Source: Entrophospora sp. SA101 (taxonomy: Eukaryota > Glomeromycota > Glomeromycetes > Entrophosporales > Entrophosporaceae). From it: a stretch of DNA of 27,220 bases. This document shows, piece after piece, positions 20,517 to 27,220 of this stretch. Within the stretch, counting starts at the first letter, position 1, and each line of letters starts with the position of its first letter. The notes below the pieces were generated by a model. It was given only the letters and a program-made list of their open reading frames with translations. It was not told the origin of the DNA and made no database searches. The position numbers and the translations under genes are program-made. The stretch spans positions 1 through 27,220 of the forward strand of contig CAUDNR010004262.1 of NCBI GenBank assembly GCA_958430865.1, given 5' to 3'.

Positions 20517-21680
20517 ATGGGGTATTTTGCATTTTGTCTAATTTGCAAAGTCAATCCTGTTTCTTTGGAAAGAAGTGTGGCAAGATCAGAATATAATCAA
20601 GTCTGCTCTGAAAAAAAATGTAAAGAACGGGCAAATAATATGAGATTATTGGAAAAATGTTTAAATTGCAAGCAGCGTCCAAAATTAAGACTTGATAATG
20701 GCAAATTAGTTGATTTTTGTGGAATGGAATGTAAAAAATCCGCATCAAAATTTTCATCATCGCAAACAATGTCTTCTTCTAATCTATCAAAATCATCGTC
20801 ATCTCCCAACGGATCAAAATCTTTGACTATTAAGTCAAAATCATCAAGAAACTCGCTTTACATCAACCCTAATGGTAAGAATAGCAATAGTAGCAACAAC
20901 AACAACAATAATAGTAATAACACAATGACAACAACACCTGCACCAAATAAATTTCCTTCGCCGAAATCTTTATCTAAAGCTTTTTCATCTCGTAAAGAAT
21001 CACCTAAACCAATAAATACAACATTTGCTTCAATTCCTATGGTTCAACTGCCACAACAACAATTGCCACCATCATCGTCACGTTCTTTATCGTCGAATTC
21101 GCCTCTCTCCCACTCTCCCTCTTCTTCACCTTCACCTTCACCTTCACCTTCACCTTCTTCTTCGTCTTATTCACCCTTCTTGTCACCTTCCACACTTGGT
21201 GTCATGGAGCCAGGCGCACTCAGACGATCAGTTAGTTCTGCTTCAAATTATAAGCGACGTTCATCTTTAATCCATCACGTCAATTACATGAATAACAATC
21301 CTAATACTAGTTCTCCTTCTCCCTCTATTAAGAGTGATAATAACAACAACACATTGTCTAAAAACAAACAACAATTATTTAATAAAACTCCGGAATTTCT
21401 GACTCCAACAATTTTATTTAGCCCAGATGATAATAATAGTAAAAATAATAAAAATAAAAGTAATAATAAAGGTCGTATCTCATCATATTTCTTTGGTAAA
21501 CCAGCAATTGAACGCTCACAAACTGTGCCTTTAATCTCTCTGGTTCCTCCAACTCCGTATACGACTACCATTTACGATAACAATAGCACTCTTATCAATC
21601 ATGGCCTTTCAGAAAATTTCGTTGAAAGGCCTAAAAGGAGAAGTAGCATGGTTGCAAACAGAACATCGATTGCAATATAA
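20517..21680 (+). CDS. Zinc-binding, Ser/Pro/Asn-rich protein, 387 aa
   Basis: A single uninterrupted frame. The N-terminal 75 residues hold two similar cysteine modules: C7-x2-C10 with C30-x4-C35, and C48-x2-C51 with C68-x3-C72; the second reads CLNCKQRPKLRLDNGKL then FCGMEC. A pattern of C-x2-C, a KxP-like turn and FCG-x2-C occurs in fungal proteins as a small zinc-binding fold; no enzymatic motif is seen. The remaining 300 residues are low complexity: Ser-rich (76-105), Asn-rich (117-135), an SP dipeptide run encoded by a CCTTCA hexamer near 200-215, and basic RRSS motifs near 243 and 373 that could be kinase targets. It is probably a scaffold or regulatory protein. The start is the first ATG and nothing upstream remains open. 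Confidence 0.85.
   Translation: MGYFAFCLICKVNPVSLERSVARSEYNQVCSEKKCKERANNMRLLEKCLNCKQRPKLRLDNGKLVDFCGMECKKSASKFSSSQTMSSSNLSKSSSSPNGSKSLTIKSKSSRNSLYINPNGKNSNSSNNNNNNSNNTMTTTPAPNKFPSPKSLSKAFSSRKESPKPINTTFASIPMVQLPQQQLPPSSSRSLSSNSPLSHSPSSSPSPSPSPSPSSSSYSPFLSPSTLGVMEPGALRRSVSSASNYKRRSSLIHHVNYMNNNPNTSSPSPSIKSDNNNNTLSKNKQQLFNKTPEFLTPTILFSPDDNNSKNNKNKSNNKGRISSYFFGKPAIERSQTVPLISLVPPTPYTTTIYDNNSTLINHGLSENFVERPKRRSSMVANRTSIAI
21126..21162 (+). repeat. CCTTCA hexamer microsatellite in coding sequence
   Basis: About five tandem CCTTCA/TTCACC units encode alternating Ser-Pro. The 6-bp unit keeps frame, so length variation would only change the number of SP pairs. Confidence 0.85.
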
Positions 21681-22528
21681 TTATATTAATAATTAGAATA
21701 ATTAGAATAATTTGTGTAGATTTAATTTTTTTGTTTTTAAATTTAACTTAACAGACAATTGCGCGTAACTTACTATCAAGATTAAGTTTTTTTTTTGCTT
21801 TTAGAATTCTAACATATTCATGGTTTCATAGAAAGACTTGCTGATTTTCTTTTTTAGAATTTTATTTTTTTAATTTATTAATTTTTTCTTGATTTATTTT
21901 TTGCTTTCAAATTTCCACCAACAATTTGTTTAATCAGGAGGCGATAATGATGATATCGGTGATATTATTATTATCTCGCTAAAAAATTTTTTTTTTAAAT
22001 GTATAAAAATTTCTTTATAATTAATTATCAATTGTAAAAACAATAAATTATATCATAATTTTTCTCCGTAACCGTTAATGAATGTCTCTCTTTATGTTAG
22101 CCATTAATGAAACATCAATTATAATTTAAATAATAAATGTATATGGGACTGTCTACAGCAAAAACCACCTCCGAGCTCTTTTGACCAAATTTGTGTTTTT
22201 TACATAATACCATCCTGTGACATGTAGATTATAACTTGTGAAGATATCAGACCCTGTTTTCTTAATAAAAACATGGGAAATTGTAGGCCGGATATTTTTT
22301 TAAAGTAATTTGCGTGTAGAATGAAATTGATCTACATACCCCATTTTTTATTGTTACACGTAATAATTTAAATGGGGCATGCTGCAACAAAGCCAGACAA
22401 AGTGAACATTGGTATTATCAAGAATTTCAGGGATCAAATTTAGTAATGTGATTATTAAAACCTCCCATCTATTATCTTTGTTTTTTGTTAAGTAGTATAT
22501 AAACTACCTCTATACAAAAATAGTTAAT
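21681..22528 (+). other. 3' flank and intergenic region
   Basis: AATAAA at 22042-22047 is a possible poly(A) signal for the Ser-rich protein gene, about 360 bp after the stop. From about 22140 the sequence becomes less AT-rich, with stretches such as TGTAGGCCGGATATT and TAGAATGAAATTGATCTAC, perhaps another dispersed repeat. No gene is supported. Confidence 0.4.
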
Positions 22529-22732
22529 ATGAAGTTAATTTACATCAGATCAACTATGGAACCCAAAAATTACAGCATCTTTAGAAGTATTCTAAAAAAG
22601 GAACAAGGTGAAAAAATTGCTCCTTACATTTTCAAAATAAATGATACTCAGACACTGGAAGCTTATCAAAGAAAAGAAAAGATTACCTATGAAATTTACC
22701 ACGAAGAAAGAAAAATAATAAGTGTTAGATAG
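22529..22732 (+). CDS. Small Lys/Glu-rich ORF, hypothetical
   Basis: This 67-codon ORF starts MKLIYIRSTMEPKNYSIFRS and ends KIISVR at a TAG. The same frame then continues RKHHDDALSPNKKPRTLEEK before TAA, so an ancestral product may have been about 20 residues longer. It lies in the same frame as the TGA-containing segment at 22859-22960, with three stops (TAG/TAA) between them. No domain is recognised. Whether it belongs to the possibly bacterial block or to the host is undecided. Confidence 0.4.
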   Translation: MKLIYIRSTMEPKNYSIFRSILKKEQGEKIAPYIFKINDTQTLEAYQRKEKITYEIYHEERKIISVR

Positions 22733-22858
22733 AGAAAACATCATGATGATGCATTATCACCTAATAAAAAGCCAAGAACTCTAGAAGAGAAGTAATAGGA
22801 ACAAATTTATTATCTATTTTATCTTTTCCTTTTTGGCATTTCCTCGATGAGTAACTAG

Positions 22859-22960
22859 ATTTCTAAAACCAATACTAATGTTCTACTCCAACCATGATTT
22901 AAAGAGTTCTCTTCCATGATTGAATACTGATTTAAAACTTCTTATAAAAAGTTAGTTTAA
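22859..22960 (+). pseudogene. TGA-as-Trp reading segment, C-terminal fragment
   Basis: Read with TGA as tryptophan the segment gives ISKTNTNVLLQPWFKEFSS and MIEYWFKTSYKKLV, then TAA. The two TGA codons (22895, 22928) both precede TTT-AAA/GAG in a natural aromatic context (PWFKEF, YWFKTS). Its start is lost: a TAG lies immediately upstream. It ends 11 bases before the next ATG, spacing that suits a bacterial operon. No family is recognised. Confidence 0.5.
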
Positions 22961-22971
22961 ATAAAAAAACC

Positions 22972-23641
22972 ATGACCAAAAAAGAATGTTTTAATTGTCA
23001 CAATATAAAAGAAGGTTTAGAAATTAATTGGTGAGATGAAGAAAATAGAGAACATAAAGAATTCTGTTGTTGAGATTGTTCACAAAATCTAATTCAAAAA
23101 GAATTAGATGAAAAAACTGCTGATTGAGAAAGAAATAAAAAGGTGATTTTTAGAAAAACCTTACAAAAGGTTAAAAATAAAGAAAATTTTGATTGACCTT
23201 TCAGAACAAGAATTATTAATCAAAAAGGGAGTGGGAGGTGAGATAGGATTACTATATGGTGCCCTCAATGTAAAATCATGTTGGACAGATGTTACTGCTT
23301 ATGAAGACAGTCGAGGACATAAATGTTCCAAATGTTGTAATTGTCATCAACAAATTAAAAGTGGTGAGCAGAATAAACATTTTTCTTGAAAAGATGATAA
23401 CATGCCCAGTTATATTTGCTCTAAAAGTGCAGAAGGAAGTGAAATAGTTTGTCACATGTGTGATAAAATGGAACTAAATAAAAAAGGAATGCTAAAAAGT
23501 CAAGTTTCTGATTTAAGAGGTGGCATTGCTGCTGGGGTAGTTTTAAGAGCAAATTCTAAAGGTCATGTATATACATGCAGCCCAAATTGGTTTGGTGATT
23601 TTGATGGTCAAAATTATTCCAATTTTGATGATAGAAAGTAG
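22972..23641 (+). pseudogene. Cysteine-rich protein gene using TGA=Trp, one frameshift
   Basis: From ATG 22972 the frame is open to TAA at 23320 if TGA is read as Trp, with TGA at 23032, 23071, 23125, 23194, 23239 and 23302. It gives MTKKECFNCHNIKEGLEINW, then FCCWDCSQN, TADWERN, FDWPFRTR and ITIWCPQCK. Near 23300 the reading shifts to the next frame, giving HKCSKCCNCHQQIKSG, HFSWKDDN (TGA at 23387), EIVCHMCDKMELNKKG and a tail ending NFDDRK at TAG 23641. TGG is used only three times. Repeated C-x2-C pairs suggest several zinc-ribbon or treble-clef sites. TGA=Trp is the code of Mycoplasma-type Mollicutes and many fungal mitochondria. In the nucleus this gene would be truncated after 20 residues. 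Function is unknown. Confidence 0.7.
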
Positions 23642-23753
23642 AAATTAATTACAGCATTCACTATTAAAAACATAAGTGTAACACCCCTTTACTACATGTG
23701 TAACCCCCCTTTATGACAGTGTCAAAATACTTTGGGCTGCATGTATAGTCATG
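23564..23753. repeat. Inverted repeat across the 3' end of the TGA=Trp gene
   Basis: Arms of 23 bp at 23564-23586 (containing ATACATGCAGCCCAAA) and 23731-23753 (TTTGGGCTGCATGTAT) are complementary with about two mismatches, about 144 bp apart. The left arm lies in the coding region and the right arm beyond the stop codon. Confidence 0.8.
23676..23718. repeat. 22-bp direct repeat, two units
   Basis: GTGTAACACCCCTTTACTAC and GTGTAACCCCCCTTTATGAC lie side by side with period 22 and a few mismatches. They are inside the loop of the larger inverted repeat. The C-runs stand out in this AT-rich region. Confidence 0.7.
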
Positions 23754-23759
23754 TAGCAT

Positions 23760-24020
23760 TCATTGAAGATGCTTATAATTGTTATACTCAGTTGCTTTAA
23801 GTTGTGTAATTTTAATCAATTCATCTAATGTTTCATTCCCACTAGTCCACCCTTCAGTTAACAGCTTTGGATCACATGATTGACAACATGAATAATAGGT
23901 ATTATAACTATTGCAGGTTGAACATTCCCCATAATACACCTTTCTTTCATCAGAATATTCATCATTTTTGTCAGTAGAAGTATCGTTGTGATGTTTATTT
24001 TCATCCAAAATGTTTTCCAT
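23760..24020 (-). pseudogene. N-terminal fragment of a Rhizophagus-type protein kinase
   Basis: This 86-aa ORF contains YYGECSTCNSYNT, CCQSCDPK and GWTSGNETLDELIKITQLKA in order. This C-x2-C...C-x2-C module followed by GWTSGN and an acidic helix is what I recall at the start of the large expanded kinase families of Rhizophagus, upstream of the catalytic domain. Here the protein stops after KATEYNNYKHLQ, where the kinase domain would begin; none follows within the next few hundred bases on the minus strand. It is therefore an isolated fragment, separated from the TGA=Trp gene by only 120 bp. Confidence 0.65.
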
Positions 24021-24241
24021 TGTGGTTTTATGTATAATCTGTCAAAAAAATTTTTTTTTCAGCCACAAATATGTATCACATTTTTGTACATGAAAATGAA
24101 ATTATGTGAATTCGCGATTCACATACATGAAATTCAAATTTACATAGTGCAAGTGTGTAAATTCAATTACAGCTCGGGTGTGTCCAATAAATATATAAGA
24201 TAAAATAAATAAAAAAAAAAAAGTCCAATATATAAATCTCC

Positions 24242-24337
24242 CTGTATCCGCACACAGCTCAGGGTTCTCAATACTCTATACCAGGCCTCTGTATCCGCAC
24301 ACAGCTCAGAGCCTACTCAAATCTCTCTCTCTCTCTT
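24242..24337. repeat. Repeated 21-mer and TC microsatellite
   Basis: A perfect 21-bp direct repeat starting CTGTATCCGCACACAGCTCA lies at 24242-24262 and 24289-24309, spaced 47 bp. It is followed by a TC dinucleotide tract at 24322-24337. A CAGTACT...AGTACTG hairpin occurs at about 24354-24373. These are GC-richer than the surroundings. Confidence 0.85.
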
Positions 24338-24422
24338 GTGCAATCTCTCTCTACAGTACTAATGGAAGTACTGCTGGCCTAAAAATGATAAATAAAAAAA
24401 AATATATACAAGAAATATTTAC

Positions 24423-24790
24423 AACTATACCACTTGAGGCGTCCCTACAAGCAGCATAGAACAATCAAATGGGGGGTTCTAACTAATGATTAGTGGCCAA
24501 CCACTAATCCTAAGAGAGGACCATGGAACAATTCACAATGGCTTTTCCTATTAACTATGCAAAGATTCGTAATAAGGTAAAATGTGTTTATTTAATTATT
24601 AACAACGGGGGGGGGGGGAAAGAGGAAAAAAAAAAATTATTTATTCAATTATTATTAATGTTTCATGAACATGATGATTCTCACTTGGTCTAAAACCAAG
24701 CTCTTTTATACTTCTTGAGGTATCACAAATAACATGACCTTTACAATGCTTTGTCCAATAAAATATGCTTATTAATCCTATTTTCTGTAA
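24423..24790 (+). repeat. Dispersed repeat family, copy 1
   Basis: Starts near ACTTGAGGCGTCCCTACAAG, then GGGGGTTCTAACTAATGATT, and further on TTTATACTTCTTGAGGTAT and TTGTCCAATAAAATA. The same blocks recur in the same order at 25902-26180. It contains a perfect hairpin GATTAGTGG-CCAA-CCACTAATC (about 24489-24510) that is decayed in copy 2. Confidence 0.75.
24607..24618 (+). repeat. Homopolymer of 12 G
   Basis: Twelve consecutive G bases in a strongly AT-rich setting, directly followed by an A-rich run. It lies within dispersed repeat copy 1 and has no counterpart in copy 2. Confidence 0.9.
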
Positions 24791-24808
24791 TACTAGCTTA
24801 CTAATTGC

Positions 24809-24852
24809 TAATTACTAATTCTATGACTCATAATTACTAATCCTATGAGTCA
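24809..24852. repeat. Two-unit 22-bp tandem repeat
   Basis: TAATTACTAATTCTATGACT-CA and TAATTACTAATCCTATGAGT-CA follow directly, with two differences. ACTAATT motifs nearby suggest a wider short repeat. Confidence 0.8.
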
Positions 24853-25280
24853 TTATTACAAATAATTTGATTAATAATTCGAAGTAAATAATTATGTCAT
24901 AAAATAAGTTAAAAATAGAAATGATGTAATGATCTACACGTGTAACATGACGTGCAACCGTTGCAATAAATATAGAAAGATGATTGTTAATCGTGATGTA
25001 ATATTCAGCGCATCACATGACCTCCGTAGTAAGTTCGTTCTAATTGGTCAATATTAACGGTCAATTGGTTGGTCCACGGTTTACAATCTCACAATAGTGT
25101 GAAATTCAAATTAGCCAATCAGAATTTCACCCCACTCCATAATATTTCAATTTCACATACAACAACATCACAAATATATTAATAAAAAAAATTTAAATTT
25201 TGCCTGAACTACAACAATTCAACATTGACATCCTAAAGTCATAAAACTGTAATAAATATTGCAAGCATGCGATCAGAGTT
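24853..25280. other. Intergenic stretch
   Basis: No gene seen. AT-rich sequence with several CACGTG-like and TCACATGAC motifs that have no assigned role. Confidence 0.4.
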
Positions 25281-25917
25281 ATTGGAATCATCAAATATGA
25301 AACTAAATTAAAATCACTACATACAAATATACTGCTTGGTTAGAGTTTCTATTCAAATAAGGGTTTATTTGAATTATTTGTTTTACTTGCTATGAATTTG
25401 AGTATTTGAATTACATTGAAGGTTTATTCAAATAAAATAAATAACAAATAATTCGATAATTTGATAATTCAAATAAGACAAATAAACAAATAATTCAAAT
25501 AAACAAATAAAATAAAATAATTCAATTGATAATTTAAATAAAACAAATAAACGAATAATAATAATTCAAATAGTTTGAATAAAATAAAATGAATAAACAA
25601 ATAGTGTGTGAATAAACGAATGACAACAATTTGAATAATAAAATGAATAAACGAAATAAAATGAATAATTCAAGCAAAACAAATATTCGAATAAACAAAT
25701 GATGACAATTTGAATAATAAACGAATGATGATAACAATTTGAATGATAAACGAATGATACAATTTGAATAATAAATGAATGATAACAATTCGAATAACGA
25801 ATGATTTGGATAGTTTGAACAAAAATTTGTATTACGAATAGAAACTCTACTTTATTGGAGAGTCACCAAATAATGTTCAAACTAAACCAAAATCACCATA
25901 TACAACACTACTTGAGG
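25281..25917. repeat. Diverged 60-bp direct repeat bracketing the foldback element
   Basis: The left copy (about 25278-25340) contains TTATTGGAATCATCAAATAT and AAAATCACTACATACAAATA; the right copy (about 25853-25917) contains TTATTGGAGAGTCACCAAAT and AAAATCACCATATACAACAC. They have about 70-75% apparent similarity. The right copy runs directly into dispersed repeat copy 2, so the bracket may derive from the same repeat family. Confidence 0.55.
25341..25849. mobile_element. Foldback element filled with AT-rich minisatellite
   Basis: The ends TAGAGTTTCTATTC (25341-25354) and GAATAGAAACTCTA (25836-25849) are a perfect 14-bp inverted repeat, with TA on the outside as a possible target duplication. 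The interior is nearly all variants of AATTTGAATAATAAACGAATG: clear units of about 22-28 bp lie between 25690 and 25805, with decayed AAATAAACAAATAATTC units before. ORFs through it are low-complexity artefacts. Confidence 0.7.
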
Positions 25918-26180
25918 CGTCCCTACAAGCAATATAGTAAAACTAATAAAGGGGTTCCTAACTAATAATTAAATGTTGGCCAAACTATTAATCATCAGAA
26001 ATCAATCAATCATGCCAGATTTATCAATTAATGAAAGTGTTATTTTTATTACCAAAGTGTTATAAGATCAATTATTTAATTTTATTGATTAATTTTTTTC
26101 ACTAAAGAAGATTTCAAACATATTTATACTTCTTAAAGTATTACAAATAACATGATTTTGTCCAATAAAATAAAATAAAA
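25902..26180 (+). repeat. Dispersed repeat family, copy 2
   Basis: Contains ACTTGAGGCGTCCCTACAAG, GGGGTTCCTAACTAATAATT, TTGGCCAAACTATTAATC, TTTATACTTCTTAAAGTATT and TTGTCCAATAAAATA in the same order as copy 1, about 1.48 kb away. No terminal signatures or polymerase III boxes were seen, so the class is unknown. Confidence 0.75.
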
Positions 26181-26379
26181 TAGAATGATAAATGATGACT
26201 AATTGACAATTACTAAAGTTAAATGTCAAAAATGTGTCATTGATGATGTCATGATTAAATGATACCTGATGAAATGTTTTGTGGCAAGAAATTATTTTGT
26301 CATAATTAAAAATAATTAACTTTTTGGTTTGAGAATACTATTATTAAACAGGAAAACTATAGAATTAAAAGAGCACAAC

Positions 26380-26720
26380 AATCATGATTGTTATTTTTGT
26401 AGCCCTATTCTAAGTCTAGAAACATCATCATCAAATCCATCATCTTTAAATACTGTTGGTCCTCAAACTCATACTAAAAATAAATAATTTATGAGGAGAA
26501 AGTAAAAAAAGGAGCATTGCTTGAAGGTATTTCTTTAAATGAAACCTCATCAGAAGCTCAAGATGTTCAAAATCTTAATGATGAATCTAACTCATTACAG
26601 CAAGGATTACTTGCTCTCACCACTCCTCTCATCACTTTCAATGTCAATTTTCTTGTTTAGCAAGTGCATCAGTTTCACAGATCTTAGATGGTACTCAGAG
26701 GATGTAGAAGAGAAGTAGTA
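26380..26720 (+). pseudogene. Coding fossil, Ser-rich, unrecognised
   Basis: One frame reads SPILSLETSSSNPSSLNTVG to a TAA; a shifted frame then reads YEEKVKKGALLEGISLNETS and SEAQDVQNLNDESNSLQQGL before TAG (about 26660). LASASVSQILDGTQRM follows in a third frame. The composition is natural protein, probably a regulatory region, with at least two shifts. No TGA=Trp pattern is seen here. No family is recognised. Confidence 0.45.
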
Positions 26721-27220
26721 GAACATCAGGAAATTTTCCCCACTGTAATATTGTCACCAATTAAATTTGGGAGAGCGTGTTTTAATTGGTGATAACAGTC
26801 ATCCGTAATTTCACAGGATCGACATGTCTACTGCTGTAGCTATGTAATTTTTTTGTGAAACATTTCAATTTTTACTATTAAAATCGAAGGAAATTTTCAT
26901 TTGCTACTAGTAAAACCACATGACTTTTCTAAACAAGGAGTGTGATTCTTTGTACACACATTGTTTGAGATTTAATTTATTACCTCGCAAAAGTTCAACT
27001 ATAGTTTATTAAGAAAACAGAAAAGAATGGTCTGTTCAAAGTTATACCTTCAGTTCTTAGTCATGTTATAACAAATTTTTTTGACTTGTAATTTCAATAA
27101 AACATAAACAAGAAGCCACCATTTGGTTTTTAGAAATAATATTACATTGGGTTGGTGAGGCATGGACAATGGAAACAAGGTCAACTTCTATGATCCACAT
27201 CTCAAATGTATAATTCCTTA
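26721..27220. other. Window end with a small hairpin, no gene
   Basis: CACCAATTAAA (26755-26765) and TTTAATTGGTG (26781-26791) form a perfect 11-bp stem with a 15-base loop. The short reading LGERVLIGDNSHP around the stem is broken by stops. Nothing else is supported to the end of the window. Confidence 0.5.

Noticed and set aside
21025..21571. ORFs rich in His/Leu or poly-Leu overlapping the Ser-rich gene
   Set aside because: Out-of-frame readings of the CCTTCA and AATAAT repeats inside the real gene.
22972..23641. TGA codons as ordinary decay or RIP-like G-to-A change of TGG
   Set aside because: Neutral decay should also create TAA/TAG and substitutions, but these are absent over long stretches while TGA recurs only at Trp-like positions. 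Not fully excluded without homologues.
24242..24309. CRISPR-like repeat (21-mer spaced by 26 bases)
   Set aside because: Only two units, in a eukaryotic setting, with no leader or cas genes.
25534..25788. 84-aa hydrophobic minus-strand ORF
   Set aside because: It is the translation of the AT-rich minisatellite; the repeated LF/YSN pattern reflects the repeat, not a membrane protein.

Overview
This window looks like nuclear DNA of an arbuscular mycorrhizal fungus (Glomeromycotina, probably Rhizophagus or a close relative). The clues are a very AT-rich background, short GT-AG introns, many decayed transposons and pseudogenes, and an N-terminal fragment typical of the expanded kinase families of these fungi. 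This assignment is my inference from memory of such genomes; no search was run.

Layout. 0-2.9 kb: decayed genes, a palindromic MITE with ACCGACA motifs and a hAT-type MITE with a perfect 8-bp target duplication inside a pseudogene exon. 3.2-5.9 kb: two perfect tandem duplications (160 bp and 1038 bp); the larger copies the 3' end of the next gene. 5.2-8.8 kb, minus strand: an intact eight-exon PAS-domain protein kinase (PASK/Psk1 family, 954 aa). 9-12 kb: mostly non-coding, with exon-like fossils and a 10-N assembly gap next to a Tc1 end. 12-14.3 kb: a pogo/Tigger-like remnant, a triple TTAACCGGTTAA array and a complete-ended but inactivated 1282-bp Tc1 element. 14.3-20.5 kb: AT-rich intergenic DNA with a 256-bp MITE and two coding fossils. 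20.5-21.7 kb, plus strand: an intact single-exon gene for a 387-aa zinc-binding, Ser/Pro/Asn-rich protein. 22.5-23.7 kb: a short block that reads as protein only if TGA is tryptophan. 23.8-24.0 kb: a kinase N-terminal fragment. 24.2-27.2 kb: dispersed repeats, a foldback element filled with an AT-rich minisatellite, and a last coding fossil.

The most notable signal is the 22.86-23.64 kb block. Two adjacent reading segments contain nine in-frame TGA codons where tryptophan fits, with cysteine pairs in the second segment that look like zinc-binding sites. TGA=Trp is the code of Mycoplasma-type Mollicutes, and Mollicutes-related endobacteria live inside these fungi. A transfer from the endobacterium to the host nucleus is therefore the leading explanation; a mitochondrial insert or chimeric assembly are the main alternatives.

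Only two genes look functional: the PAS kinase and the Ser-rich zinc protein. Nothing indicates that they act together.
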